Positions 33,539 through 42,716 of a DNA stretch of 64,000 bases are shown here, in pieces (positions within the stretch are counted from its first letter, which is position 1; each line of letters opens with the position of its first letter). Both the position numbers and the translations under genes were made by a program. A model generated the notes under the pieces. It made no database searches and was not told the origin of the DNA. It worked only from the letters and a program-made list of their open reading frames with translations. Origin of the DNA: Hydrogenophilales bacterium (lineage in GTDB: Bacteria; Pseudomonadota; Gammaproteobacteria; Burkholderiales; Thiobacillaceae); contig JAGXGM010000036.1 of the NCBI GenBank assembly GCA_024636675.1, forward strand, positions 88,169-152,168. Reading direction: 5' to 3'.

Positions 33539-34656
33539 GCCAGCAGTACCAGATTGTCGCGATGGATCAGTTCCGGCTCGTCCATATAGCCAAGCACCGC
33601 CTCGATCGCGCTGCTCGGCTTGCCGGCGATGCGGCGCGCTTCGCTTGCGCTGTAGTTGGCGAGGCCGCGCGCGATTTCGCAGCCGTCGGTGTCGACCACC
33701 GCCACCACTTCGCCGCGCGCGAATTCGCCGAGCACGCCTTTGACGCCAACCGGCAGCAGACTCTTGCCGTCCTCGCGCAGGGCACGCACCGCGCCATCAT
33801 CGAGCACCACGCTGCCACGCAGCTGCAGATGATCGGCCAGCCACTGCCGTCGTGCGTCGAGCGGCGCCTGGCGCGCCACCAGCTGGCTGCCGATCGCTTC
33901 GCCGGCTGCCAGCCGCAGCAGCACGTTCTCCTCGCGCCCGCTGCAAATCACGGTATGTGCGCCGCTACGGGCCGCACGCCTGGCGGCGAGTATCTTGGTC
34001 AGCATGCCGCCGGTGCCGACGCTGCTGCCCGCCCCGCCCGCCATGCGCTCGAGATCGGGGTCGCCGGCGTGGGCGTCCATCACCAGTGTCGCCAGTGGGT
34101 CCTTGCGCGGATCGGTGGTGTACAGGCCGGGCTGGTCGGTGAGGATGATCAGGCAATCGGCCTCAATCAGATTGGTCACCAGCGCGCCCAGCGTGTCGTT
34201 GTCGCCGAGGCGGATTTCGTCGGTGGCGACCGTGTCGTTTTCGTTGATGATCGGGATGACGTTCAATTCAAGCAGCGTGCGCAGGGTGGTGCGCGCATTC
34301 AGGTAGCGGGTGCGATCGGCCAGGTCCTCGTGGGTGAGCAGCACCTGCGCGGCATGCAGGTCATGGCTGCGAAAAATCGATTCGTAGGCCTGCACCAGAC
34401 CCATCTGCCCCACTGCGGCGGCGGCCTGCAGTTCGTTGATCGCTTTCGGGCGCTTTTTCCAGCCCAGTCGCGCAATGCCTTCGGCAATCGCGCCGGAAGA
34501 CACCAGCACCACTTCCCTGCCCTGCGCGGTCAGCGCCGCGATCTGCCCGGCCCAGCGCGACAGCGCGACATGATCAAGCCCGCGCCCCTCGGCGGTGACC
34601 AGGCTGGAGCCGACCTTGACGACGATGCGCCGCGCGTGTCGCACCACGGAATGCAT
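33535..34656 (-). CDS. proB: Glutamate 5-kinase
   Basis: First enzyme of proline synthesis; phosphorylates glutamate and is feedback inhibited by proline. 373 aa. The amino-acid-kinase fold is visible in [23 protein letters not shown] and [20 protein letters not shown]. The last ~90 residues form a PUA domain ([19 protein letters not shown]). ATG at 34656 shares a base with the CNP1-like stop (TGATG). Confidence 0.96.
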   Translation of the reverse strand: MHSVVRHARRIVVKVGSSLVTAEGRGLDHVALSRWAGQIAALTAQGREVVLVSSGAIAEGIARLGWKKRPKAINELQAAAAVGQMGLVQAYESIFRSHDLHAAQVLLTHEDLADRTRYLNARTTLRTLLELNVIPIINENDTVATDEIRLGDNDTLGALVTNLIEADCLIILTDQPGLYTTDPRKDPLATLVMDAHAGDPDLERMAGGAGSSVGTGGMLTKILAARRAARSGAHTVICSGREENVLLRLAAGEAIGSQLVARQAPLDARRQWLADHLQLRGSVVLDDGAVRALREDGKSLLPVGVKGVLGEFARGEVVAVVDTDGCEIARGLANYSASEARRIAGKPSSAIEAVLGYMDEPELIHRDNLVLLA

Positions 34657-35153
34657 CAGCGTGCCGCTCGTCGCAGATTGCGTACGGCCGCATTGGCGTC
34701 CTGGACGTTGATGCCGTCGGGACAGAAGTGATCTTCGAACAGCGCCTTGTGATACGACAGCAGCGAGCGGAACCTGATGCCTTCCCAGCCGGCGTTGCGT
34801 GCCTTTGACCAGGTGCCGTAGGGCTGGCCGTAGGCATACAGGCGGCGTTCGCCGGTGGCGCAGCGCATGCCTTCGAACGACACGTTCGTCGCCCCGCCGG
34901 CTGCTTCGATCACCACGCTGTAGCGCACCACCTTGTCCTTGCCGACGCTGATCGATGCCGTGTCGACGAAATGCCGGTTGCGCGTGGCGGACGAGACGTT
35001 GAACTCGACCAGATTTTCAGGCTTGGGATAGGGCGGCAGCTGGGTGGACAGTTCCATCCAGGGCTTGTCGCTCTCGAATTCGAAGTCGAATTCCCCCCAT
35101 TCGGCATAGGCCGTCATGGGCAGGATCAGAAGCAAGGCGGAGAGAATTTTCAT
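34656..35153 (-). CDS. CNP1-like secreted protein
   Basis: 165 aa with a signal peptide ([17 protein letters not shown], cleavage before EWGEF). The body [20 protein letters not shown] and the terminal [22 protein letters not shown] match the CNP1-like family of betaproteobacteria, whose role is unknown. It has two Cys (MRCATGE, HFCPDG) that could form a disulfide. The ATG at 35153 is chosen for the signal peptide; 43 extra upstream codons are open but unsupported. It heads the overlapped proB operon. Confidence 0.8.
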   Translation of the reverse strand: MKILSALLLILPMTAYAEWGEFDFEFESDKPWMELSTQLPPYPKPENLVEFNVSSATRNRHFVDTASISVGKDKVVRYSVVIEAAGGATNVSFEGMRCATGERRLYAYGQPYGTWSKARNAGWEGIRFRSLLSYHKALFEDHFCPDGINVQDANAAVRNLRRAAR

Positions 35154-35333
35154 GGCCGCCATTTTATGGGTTCGGCCTCGGGATGTCTTCAGGAATATGG
35201 GCCGCTTGTACGATCGCCATGCTTCGACGTCATCAGGCCGAGGCCGCTTTGCGCTTGCCGGGAGCGATTCCTGAGACGGCACAGGCTCGGGCTACAATCA
35301 AAATTCCTGCATGGGTCCTCGCCACCTATCGAC

Positions 35334-36242
35334 ATGCTGCTCCCCTCTCTGAAACGCTATGCCTGGCTCTCCATCGCGGCGGCTCTGGCAACCATCCTGC
35401 TCAAGGGCTGGGCATGGTGGATTACCGGATCGGTCGGCCTGCTCTCCGACGCGCTCGAATCCTTCGTTAATCTGGCGGGGGCGATGATGGCGCTGGCCAT
35501 GCTGACGCTGGCGGCGAAGCCGGCGGACGACAACCACGTACACGGACATGGCAAGGCAGAGTATTTCTCCAGCGCCTTCGAAGGCCTGCTCATTGTCCTC
35601 GCTGCAGTCGCCATCAGCTACACAGCGATCGACCGCCTGATCAATCCGCAAGCGCTCGAAGCCGTGGGCATCGGGCTGGCAGTATCGGTGGTCGCCTCGG
35701 TCATCAATTTGGCCACTTCGCGCGTCATCATGGCGGTAGGCAAACAGCACAAGTCCATCACCCTGGAAGCCGACGCGCATCATCTGCTGACCGACGTCTG
35801 GACCTCCGCGGGCGTCATCCTCGGTGTCGGGCTGGTGTGGCTGACAGGCTGGCTCTGGCTCGACCCGGTCATCGCCCTGCTGGTGGCAGTGAATATCGTG
35901 TGGACCGGCTGGCAGTTGCTGCACCGTTCCGCCACGGGCCTGATGGATGCATCCATCCCGAATGAGGATCTCAGGGCGATCGAAAGCGTGCTGGACACCT
36001 ATCGCCGGCAGGGACTGGCGTTCCATGCCTTGCGCACGCGGCAGGCCGGGGCCCGCGCCTTCATTTCCCTGCACGTTCTGGTGCCTGGCGCCTGGACCGT
36101 CCAGCAGGGACACGACTGGGCGGAGCGCATCGAGGCCGACATCCGGCGGGCCGTGACCTACTCTCACATCATTACCCACCTGGAGCCGATCGAGGATCCC
36201 GTCTCGCTGGCAGATCAGGAACTGGATCGCTGGGCGGACTGA
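35334..36242 (+). CDS. Cation diffusion facilitator family transporter
   Basis: Inner-membrane divalent cation/proton antiporter of the CDF family, 302 aa. Six hydrophobic segments in the first 200 residues. Metal-site motifs include LLSDALESFVNL in helix 2, DDNHVHGHGKAEYFSSAFEG after helix 3 and EADAHHLLTDVWTS in helix 5; a cytoplasmic domain rich in His and acidic residues follows. The ATG at 35334 (MLLPSLKRYAWLSIAAALA) has no strong ribosome site. Zn, Fe or Mn are all possible substrates. Confidence 0.9.
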   Translation: MLLPSLKRYAWLSIAAALATILLKGWAWWITGSVGLLSDALESFVNLAGAMMALAMLTLAAKPADDNHVHGHGKAEYFSSAFEGLLIVLAAVAISYTAIDRLINPQALEAVGIGLAVSVVASVINLATSRVIMAVGKQHKSITLEADAHHLLTDVWTSAGVILGVGLVWLTGWLWLDPVIALLVAVNIVWTGWQLLHRSATGLMDASIPNEDLRAIESVLDTYRRQGLAFHALRTRQAGARAFISLHVLVPGAWTVQQGHDWAERIEADIRRAVTYSHIITHLEPIEDPVSLADQELDRWAD

Positions 36243-36265
36243 CACCGTCCGCCTTTCACGACCGC

Positions 36266-36664
36266 TCAGCCTCCCGGCGGCCCTGCCGCCTTGCGCCGCC
36301 AGGCGCGCCAAGCCAGCGCGTATGCGACGAGGTTCACGGCCACGACCAGTCCGCCCAGCACCATTTGTATCGGCAGCGTCAGATTCTCGGGATATAGGAT
36401 CGGCAGAAGGTAATGTTCGATAAAGCCGCCGCTGTAGGCGCTTTCACCACTCAACACGCGCAGGCGATTTTCAAGCGGCGTGAGCGGACAAATCCCGCCA
36501 GCGAACTCGATCCACGCACCCCATGCCGCAGACGGCAAGTGCAGCCAGACCAGTTTGGGCCAGCGCGCCAGCAGAAACCCGCCCGCCATGACGAACACGA
36601 CAAAAAGCAGATGCAGCACCACGAGTGCGTCAGCCAGGAGGGCGATCATCCAATCTCCGTGCAT
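36266..36664 (-). CDS. DUF2784 family membrane protein
   Basis: 132 aa with three or four helices: ALLADALVVLHLLFVVFVMAGGFLL, then HLPSAAWGAWIEFAGGICPLTPLENRLR, and a C-terminal helix before a basic tail. The GGICPLTPLENRLR segment and the YSGGFIEHYLLPILYP stretch are characteristic of the DUF2784 family (function unknown). Convergent with the CDF gene (23 bp between stops). An ATG five codons in is an alternative start. Confidence 0.75.
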   Translation of the reverse strand: MHGDWMIALLADALVVLHLLFVVFVMAGGFLLARWPKLVWLHLPSAAWGAWIEFAGGICPLTPLENRLRVLSGESAYSGGFIEHYLLPILYPENLTLPIQMVLGGLVVAVNLVAYALAWRAWRRKAAGPPGG

Positions 36665-36716
36665 AGGGCTCCGCTTTCATCCGTCGCCGGTCTGCCGGGC
36701 GCCTGGATTCCTGGCA

Positions 36717-38588
36717 TCAGAGCGGCCACACCCACAGCAGCATCGGCAGGCTGACAGCAATTACCAGCATTTCCAGCGGCAGCCCGAGACGCCAGTAATC
36801 GCCGAAGCGAAATCCGCCCGGCCCAAGGATCAGCGTGTTGTTCTGGTGCCCGATCGGGGTCAGGAAGGCGCACGAGGCGCCGATGGCCACCGCCATCAGA
36901 AAGGTGTCGGCATTCACGCCCAATGCCCCGGCAGTGCCGATGGCGATCGGGCACATCACGGCCGCGGTGGCGGCATTGTTCATCAGGTCGGACAGGAACA
37001 TCGTGACTACCAGAATAAGCGCGAGGCCCACCACGGCATGACCTTGCGCAACACTGTCCAGTAGAACGCGCGCGATCAGGTCGGCGGTGCCGGTGGACTC
37101 CATGGCACCGGCCACCGGTATGAGCGCACCGAGCAGGACGACCACCGGCCAGTCGATCGCTGCATAAACCGCGCGCGGCGGGATGGTGCGCAGCGCCATC
37201 GAGGCCAGCACGCCAAGGGCGAACGAAATCGCCGCCGGCAACAGGCCGAAAGCGGCGCCGCCGACCGCGCCGGCCATGATGCCGCCAGCCATCCAGGCCT
37301 TGCGCTTGTTCGGGATGCGCAACTCGCGTTCGGCCAGCGGCACGCAACCGGAGTCGGCCGCAAATTCGGCCAGCACTTCCGGGGGGCCCTGCATCAGCAG
37401 CAGATCGCCAGGTTGCACCTTCAGGGTGCGCAACCGTGCCTTCGAACGCCTGCCCTCGCGTGACACGGCCAGCAGGTTGAGCCCATAGCGGGAGCGCAAC
37501 AGCATGTCGCTGGCCGAACGGCCGACAATCGCCGACTCGGGACGGACGACGAGTTCCATCAGCACAATCTCGTCGGAGGAGGCGGCCTTCTTTTCCGTCT
37601 CGTCGGCTTTTTTGGCACCGGCCTCGTGATCGACGGCCTTGCTGTCGTGCCTGGATTCCCGGGATGGGGCCTCACTGGTTTCGTCTTCTGCGCCCGGCGA
37701 ATCTGCTTCCTCCAACGTCAGGCCGAGGCTGGACAGCACGTGGGACAGGGCCTCGACATCGGCCTCGATTATCAGGATGTCGCCGGCCAGTACTTTTCTT
37801 CCGGCTTGCGGTGCGTTTACGCGCACCTCGTTACGCACCAGTCCGACGACCTGCGCGTCGGCCTCGTCAAGCGCGGCCTCGATGTCGCGCAGGGTCATCC
37901 CGGCGGCTTTGCTGTCGTCCGTCACACGGACTTCGGTGAGGTAAGCGCCCGTCTCGAAGCCCTCGGCGCCCGCCCCCTTACGGGCCGGCACCAGACGCCA
38001 GCCAACCAGGACCACCAAAGCCACCCCGGCCACGGCCACGGCCAGACCGACTGGCGTAAAGTCGAACATGGCAAAACCGTCAGTGCGGCTCTGGGCGCGG
38101 AAACCGGACACGATCAGGTTGGGCGGCGTACCGATCATGGTTGTCATGCCGCCGAGGATGGTGCCGAAGGCAAGCGGCATCAGCACCCGCCCGGGCGGCA
38201 GATCAAGGCGCCTGGCCAGCTGGATGGCCACCGGCATCAAGAGCGCCATCGCCCCGACGTTGTTCATGAAGCCGGACAAAATCGCACCCATCCCGACCAG
38301 TGCCGTCAGGCTCAGTATCGGGCCGGCATTTTTCGGCAGGACATGGCGGGTGAGCACATCGACGGCGCCGGACATCTGCAAACCACGGCTCAGCACCAGC
38401 ACGCAAGCGACCGTAATCACCGCCGGATGGCCGAATCCGGCGAAAGCGTCGGCAGGGGCCACCAGTCCGGCCAGCACGCAGGCCAGCAATGCAGCCGCCG
38501 CCACCATGTCGTGGCGCCAGCCGCCCCACAGGAACATGGCCATCGTTGCCCCCAGCACTGCAATGATTGCAGCTTGTCCATCCGCCAT
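36717..38588 (-). CDS. SLC13-type permease with two TrkA-C domains
   Basis: 623-aa inner-membrane transporter. Two blocks of helices (about 1-205 and 435-623) flank a cytoplasmic insert with two RCK/TrkA-C domains, each with a GD(I/L)L(I/L) strand (AGDILIIEADVEAL and PGDLLLMQGPPEVL). Between them is an acidic, low-complexity linker (about 290-345). Permease motifs FMNNVGAMALLMPVAIQLA, TMIGTPPNLIVSGF and SDLMNNAATAAVMCPIAIG are clear. The family transports sulfate, dicarboxylates or citrate; the substrate here is not known. ATG at 38588. Confidence 0.85.
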   Translation of the reverse strand: MADGQAAIIAVLGATMAMFLWGGWRHDMVAAAALLACVLAGLVAPADAFAGFGHPAVITVACVLVLSRGLQMSGAVDVLTRHVLPKNAGPILSLTALVGMGAILSGFMNNVGAMALLMPVAIQLARRLDLPPGRVLMPLAFGTILGGMTTMIGTPPNLIVSGFRAQSRTDGFAMFDFTPVGLAVAVAGVALVVLVGWRLVPARKGAGAEGFETGAYLTEVRVTDDSKAAGMTLRDIEAALDEADAQVVGLVRNEVRVNAPQAGRKVLAGDILIIEADVEALSHVLSSLGLTLEEADSPGAEDETSEAPSRESRHDSKAVDHEAGAKKADETEKKAASSDEIVLMELVVRPESAIVGRSASDMLLRSRYGLNLLAVSREGRRSKARLRTLKVQPGDLLLMQGPPEVLAEFAADSGCVPLAERELRIPNKRKAWMAGGIMAGAVGGAAFGLLPAAISFALGVLASMALRTIPPRAVYAAIDWPVVVLLGALIPVAGAMESTGTADLIARVLLDSVAQGHAVVGLALILVVTMFLSDLMNNAATAAVMCPIAIGTAGALGVNADTFLMAVAIGASCAFLTPIGHQNNTLILGPGGFRFGDYWRLGLPLEMLVIAVSLPMLLWVWPL

Positions 38589-38693
38589 CCAAGTTCACCC
38601 GGGTTCATGCAACACCCATCTGCCAGCCTCAACGGGAGGCCGGCCTGGTGTCGCAGTTGCGGAGTCGCAGCAAGTCGATGGGGACGTATCAAA

Positions 38694-38712
38694 TGGCCAT
38701 GCCTCATGGCCA
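38694..38712 (-). terminator. Short hairpin after the cyclopropane synthase gene
   Basis: TGGCCATG and CATGGCCA form an 8-bp stem with a 3-nt loop, about 65 bp after the cfa stop and followed on the minus strand by TTTGAT. A modest terminator candidate in the 189-bp gap before the SLC13 gene; the rest of that gap shows nothing I can assign. Confidence 0.4.
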
Positions 38713-38777
38713 GGCGCGACTAATCCGCCAACAACCGGCTCTGGTTCGAACCGGTTTGCGGCCCACCACAGCGCAAC

Positions 38778-39989
38778 TCACTCGCCACGATAGATGAAAT
38801 CCCGCTTGAAAGGATAGTTCGGCTGGCTGCCATCGGCGGCCTTGCCCGCCAGCACCTGCCACAACTCCATCCAGCCACGCTCGAAAGCGTGTGCCGAGCC
38901 CGCCATGTAGATGCGCCAGATACGATATTTATGCTCGCCGATCAGATGGCGCGCTTCGTCGGCATGCTGTTCCAGTCGCGTCACCCAGTGCCACAGCGTT
39001 TTGCCGTAATGCGGGCGCAGGTTTTCGGCGTCGAGGCATTCGAGCCCGCTGGTGGCGGCGGCCCGCAATACGTCAGAGGCATGCACCAGCTCGCCTCCGG
39101 GGAAGACATAGTCCTGGATGAATTCGGCGATGCCGCTGCCCAGCCCGCTGGACTCGGGCTCGGCCGTCGTGATTCCGTGATTGAGCACCAGTCCGCCCGG
39201 TTTCAGCAGCGCGTTGATCTTGGCGAAATAGGTGGGGAGATTCTCGCGGCCGACGTGTTCGAACATGCCGACGCTGGCAATCCTGTCGTAGCCGCCGTGT
39301 TCGGGCACGTCGCGGTAATCCATCTGGCGCACCTCGACCCGTCCGGTCAGCCCGCGCGCTTCGATCTGCTGGCTGACGTACGCATGCTGGTCGTCCGACA
39401 GGGTGATGCCGACGGCGCGTACGCCGTAGCGTTCGGCCGCGTGCAGGATCAGTCCGCCCCAGCCGCAGCCGATATCGAGAAATTGCTGATCCGGCTGGAG
39501 GCCAAGCTTGCGGCAGATGTGGTCGAGTTTGGCTTCCTGTGCGGCGTCCAGGCTCATGTCCGGCGTCTTGAAATAGGCGCACGAATAGACCCGCCGCGTG
39601 TCCAGCCACAGGCCATAGAAATCGTTGGACACGTCGTAGTGGTACTGGATGTTCCTGCGGTCCTTGTTGCGGGTGTGGCGCCACCACTTCCATCTGTCCG
39701 AACCGGATTTCGGCGCGCTGTTGCCTGCGTTGCACAGGCGGTCGCCCAGCGACAGAATGTCGCGAACATTGCCGACAAGATCAAGATCCCCTTCGACATA
39801 GGCCCGCGCCAGCGCGCCCAGGCTGGGGTCGGCCATGGCCTTGAGGCTGCTGGATTGATGCAGCCGCACCCGCACTGCGGCATCGGCGGCACTGCCTACC
39901 GACTCGCCATTCCACAATTCGACGACAAACGGCAGCCCCGAGGCTTCCACCCGCCGCCGCACCTGACGCACCAACAGTTGATTCAGCAT
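38778..39989 (-). CDS. cfa: Cyclopropane-fatty-acyl-phospholipid synthase
   Basis: Transfers a methylene group from SAM to unsaturated acyl chains of membrane lipids. 403 aa. The SAM site is QFLDIGCGWGGLILHAAERYG, with NIQYHYDVSNDFYGLWLD and MFEHVGRENLPTYF as family signatures. The start is ATG at 39989 (MLNQLLVRQV) with AGGGGGG upstream; a TTG at 40004 is out of place. It stands between the SLC13 and DUF3501 genes, probably as its own unit. Confidence 0.92.
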   Translation of the reverse strand: MLNQLLVRQVRRRVEASGLPFVVELWNGESVGSAADAAVRVRLHQSSSLKAMADPSLGALARAYVEGDLDLVGNVRDILSLGDRLCNAGNSAPKSGSDRWKWWRHTRNKDRRNIQYHYDVSNDFYGLWLDTRRVYSCAYFKTPDMSLDAAQEAKLDHICRKLGLQPDQQFLDIGCGWGGLILHAAERYGVRAVGITLSDDQHAYVSQQIEARGLTGRVEVRQMDYRDVPEHGGYDRIASVGMFEHVGRENLPTYFAKINALLKPGGLVLNHGITTAEPESSGLGSGIAEFIQDYVFPGGELVHASDVLRAAATSGLECLDAENLRPHYGKTLWHWVTRLEQHADEARHLIGEHKYRIWRIYMAGSAHAFERGWMELWQVLAGKAADGSQPNYPFKRDFIYRGE

Positions 39990-40049
39990 CACGTCCCCCC
40001 TCAAAGAGCAGGCGGCGCAATGTTGTATTTCAACCGCCTGAGCTTAGAT

Positions 40050-40634
40050 TTAGGACAAATCGAGCACCAGTGCAGCGCGTGTGTTGTCCGCCAGCGCGAT
40101 CGGTTCCACCTGGTAGGCTTCGTGATCGATGCCCATGTGGATCGCGCTGCCGGCTTTGGCAGCCTCCGCCGAGGTGGCATCGAGCTCGAAGCGCAGGAAA
40201 TGCACGGCCGATGTTTTGTCCTCGTTCTCGCGCTCCATGTCTTCGTCGGCGATGGCAAACACCTTCGCCTGGTCGGCCACCTGCACCCACACGCGCTCCT
40301 CGATGCCCTTCAGCTTCGCCAGCGCGGCCTTGCGCGCGTCCGGGGCGGAATACTGGATCATCATGGTCGCTTTCCAGTTGCTGCCGTCCGGGACCAGCGG
40401 ATTGTAGGCATCGAGTTCGTCCTCAATGCCGGCTTCCTCGAAGGTGCGCTCGGCGCGCAGCATTTCCTGGATCTGGTAACGCATGGTTGTCTCGTCTTCG
40501 AAAATCAGCGTGACGTGATCGCCCAGCTCGACCATGCGGTTCTTCTTGTGCGCCATGACTTCGGCGCGCATTTCGGGACGGACCTTGGCGTAGCCTTCCA
40601 GGCTCATCAGGCTGTCACGGGTAATGTGCGGCAT
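40050..40634 (-). CDS. DUF3501 family protein
   Basis: 194-aa soluble protein of the DUF3501 family, no known function. It opens MPHITRDSLMSLEGYAKVRPEMRAEVMAHKKNR and has EMLRAERTFEEAGIEDELDAYNPLVPDG. There is no Cys cluster, so it is not itself a redox protein. ATG at 40634 with GGAG about 9 nt upstream; 26 bp after the Fe-S gene. It is conserved beside rubrerythrin and a CCG-type Fe-S protein in related bacteria, as I recall, so a shared function is likely. Confidence 0.85.
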   Translation of the reverse strand: MPHITRDSLMSLEGYAKVRPEMRAEVMAHKKNRMVELGDHVTLIFEDETTMRYQIQEMLRAERTFEEAGIEDELDAYNPLVPDGSNWKATMMIQYSAPDARKAALAKLKGIEERVWVQVADQAKVFAIADEDMERENEDKTSAVHFLRFELDATSAEAAKAGSAIHMGIDHEAYQVEPIALADNTRAALVLDLS

Positions 40635-40660
40635 GTTCTTTTCTCCTTGATAGCGGGGGT

Positions 40661-41989
40661 TCATTCCAGGCCGTAGGCGATGCGAAGCAGCGTGATCGGG
40701 TGCTGTTTCTGCGCGGTGGATTCGCCCATGCCCTGCAAAATGTGACGCGCAGCAATCGCGCAGTCGGAACTGACATAGTCGGGCGCCGGCTCGGCCATCT
40801 GGCGGAATACCGGCTTGCCGATCTTCATCGACTTGTCGAAGAACTCGCTCTTCACGCCCCAGGTACCGTCGTGGCCGGAGCAGCGCTCGACCATCGTCAC
40901 CGTGGCGCCGGCCAGCTGCAGCGCGTCGCGCGTCTTGTTGCCGATGTTCTGCACCCGCTGATGGCACGGCACGTGATAGGCCACCTTGCCGAGCGGCTGG
41001 TCGAAATCGGTCTTCAAGAGGCCATCGACATTGCGCGCCATCAGGTATTCGAACGGGTCCCACATCGCCTCCTTCACCAACTGCACATCGGCGTCGTCGG
41101 GGAACATCAGCGGCAGTTCCTGCTTGTACATCAGCGTGCACGAGGGAACCGCAGTGAGGATCGCATAGCCTTCGCGGGCCATTTTCGCCAGATGCGGGAT
41201 ATTGGTTTCCTTGAGCTTTTGCACTGCGTCGAGATCGCCCAGTTCCAGCTTGGGCATGCCGCAGCAGGCTTCCTTTTCAACCAGCACGGCGGGGATTTCG
41301 TTGTGCGCCAGGAGCTTCAGCAGGTCGTGGCCGATGCCGGGCTCGTTGTAGTTGACGTAGCAGGTGGCATAGATCGCCACCTTGCCGGGCGTTTTCACGC
41401 CGGCCTTCACCTCAAAATTGCTGTTGGGCCTGGCGGTATCGCGGAACTTCGCACTGTCATACTCGGGCAGCTGGCGGTCGGGGTGGATGTGCAGGACGCT
41501 TCCGACGAGCTTGCGGATCGGCTTGTTCTTCAGGCTGGCGTTGACGACCTGCACCACGACGGGAATCGAGGCCAGCTTGCCCATGGCATCGGTGCTGGAC
41601 AGCAGCTTGTCGCGGAAAATGGTGCCGCCCTTCTGAAACTTGACAGCCTTGGCACGCAGCATGACGTGCGGGAAATCGATGTTCCACGGATGCGGCGGCA
41701 CGTAGGGGCATTTGGTCATGTAGCAGAGATCGCACAGATAGCACTCATCGACCACCTTCATGTAGTCGGTCTTGGCGACACCGTCCACTTCCATCGTCGA
41801 GGACTCATCCACCAGGTCGAACAGCGTCGGGAATGCGGTACACAGCGACACGCAACGGCGACAGCCATGACAGGCGTCGAAAACACGCTCCATCTCGTGA
41901 TAAAGCTTGTCCTCGTTGTAGAAGTCCGGGTTTTTCCAGTCGAGTGGGTGACGGGTGGGGGCTTCGAGATTGCCTTCGCCTTTGCTCAT
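40661..41989 (-). CDS. GlpC/HdrD-like Fe-S oxidoreductase with CCG domains
   Basis: 442-aa cytoplasmic electron-transfer protein related to GlpC and heterodisulfide reductase subunit D. Two N-terminal [4Fe-4S] motifs (CHGCRRCVSLC and CYLCDLCYMTKC) are followed by two Cys-rich CCG domains: EKEACCGMPKLELGD and, in the second, HVPCHQRVQNIG with ERCSGHDGTWGVK, where the usual CCG reads CSG. The start is ATG at 41989 (MSKGEGNLEAP) with GGAG upstream. It has no membrane partner here; rubrerythrin and DUF3501 are the neighbours. Confidence 0.88.
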   Translation of the reverse strand: MSKGEGNLEAPTRHPLDWKNPDFYNEDKLYHEMERVFDACHGCRRCVSLCTAFPTLFDLVDESSTMEVDGVAKTDYMKVVDECYLCDLCYMTKCPYVPPHPWNIDFPHVMLRAKAVKFQKGGTIFRDKLLSSTDAMGKLASIPVVVQVVNASLKNKPIRKLVGSVLHIHPDRQLPEYDSAKFRDTARPNSNFEVKAGVKTPGKVAIYATCYVNYNEPGIGHDLLKLLAHNEIPAVLVEKEACCGMPKLELGDLDAVQKLKETNIPHLAKMAREGYAILTAVPSCTLMYKQELPLMFPDDADVQLVKEAMWDPFEYLMARNVDGLLKTDFDQPLGKVAYHVPCHQRVQNIGNKTRDALQLAGATVTMVERCSGHDGTWGVKSEFFDKSMKIGKPVFRQMAEPAPDYVSSDCAIAARHILQGMGESTAQKQHPITLLRIAYGLE

Positions 41990-42030
41990 GCGAACTCCAT
42001 TGGATATGTAGGAAAAATCATTTTTTAAAA

Positions 42031-42060
42031 ACCGTTCACCGCAGAGACACCGAGGCGCGG
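42031..42060. repeat. Possible fragment of a dispersed intergenic repeat
   Basis: The stretch ACCGTTCACCGCAGAGACAC and onward to GAGGCGCGG resembles the ACCGCAGAGACGCAGAGG repeats scattered in many environmental proteobacterial genomes. There is one copy here, so the repeat nature rests on memory of that family. It lies in the 194-bp gap between the Fe-S gene and the rubrerythrin terminator. Confidence 0.3.
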
Positions 42061-42140
42061 AAACCCCCGGCAGGGGTAGCATGAAGGCTGCCGCGAGCCG
42101 AATCCTGTCGTGGCGCTGGGGTGAGCGGTCTTTCGACAGC

Positions 42141-42171
42141 AAAAAGCGGGCCGAATCCGACCCGCTTTTTT
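42141..42171 (-). terminator. Rho-independent terminator of rubrerythrin
   Basis: On the minus strand AAAAAGCGGGTCG and CGGCCCGCTTTTT pair (13 bp, one T-G) around GATT, ending in a run of at least five T. It is 12 bp after the rubrerythrin stop, so rubrerythrin is probably a separate transcript from the Fe-S/DUF3501 pair. Confidence 0.85.
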
Positions 42172-42183
42172 GCTTGGGCCGAA

Positions 42184-42603
42184 TCAGGCGCCCAGGGTGT
42201 CCAGCGTCTTCTGGAACTTGTTGGCGTGCGAACGCTCGGCCTTGGCCAGCGTTTCAAACCAGTCGGCGATTTCGTCGAAACCTTCGGAACGTGCATCCTT
42301 GGCCATGCCAGGATACATGTCGGTGTACTCGTGGGTTTCGCCTGCAACTGCGGTCTTCAGGTTGTCGGCGGTGGGACCGAAAGGCATGCCGGTGGCGGGG
42401 TCGCCGCACTTTTCCAGGTATTCCAGGTGGCCGTGCGCGTGGCCGGTTTCGCCTTCGGCGGTGGAACGGAACACGGAGGCAACGTCGTTGTAGCCTTCCA
42501 CGTCAGCCTTCGCTGCGAAGTAGAGGTAGCGGCGATTGGCCTGTGATTCGCCGGCAAAGGCGGCTTTCAGATGTTCTTCGGTTTTTGAGCCCTTCAGTTG
42601 CAT
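42184..42603 (-). CDS. Rubrerythrin, short form lacking rubredoxin domain
   Basis: Non-haem di-iron protein that reduces hydrogen peroxide. 139 aa, a four-helix bundle with the Glu/His ligands visible in [47 protein letters not shown] and [12 protein letters not shown]. There is no C-terminal CxxC rubredoxin domain, so an outside electron donor is required; the adjacent Fe-S protein is the obvious candidate. The start is ATG at 42603 ([13 protein letters not shown]) with GGAG 8 nt upstream; the upstream open frame is rejected. Confidence 0.93.
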   Translation of the reverse strand: MQLKGSKTEEHLKAAFAGESQANRRYLYFAAKADVEGYNDVASVFRSTAEGETGHAHGHLEYLEKCGDPATGMPFGPTADNLKTAVAGETHEYTDMYPGMAKDARSEGFDEIADWFETLAKAERSHANKFQKTLDTLGA

Positions 42604-42716
42604 AACTGATCTCCTTGATTTACATAGACATGCTTTGCAGCACGGACAATCCATCCCCGTTCAACTCGCCCAGCCATTTGTTTATAGCAGGCGTCCCAGT
42701 AGATGACATGCGGTTT

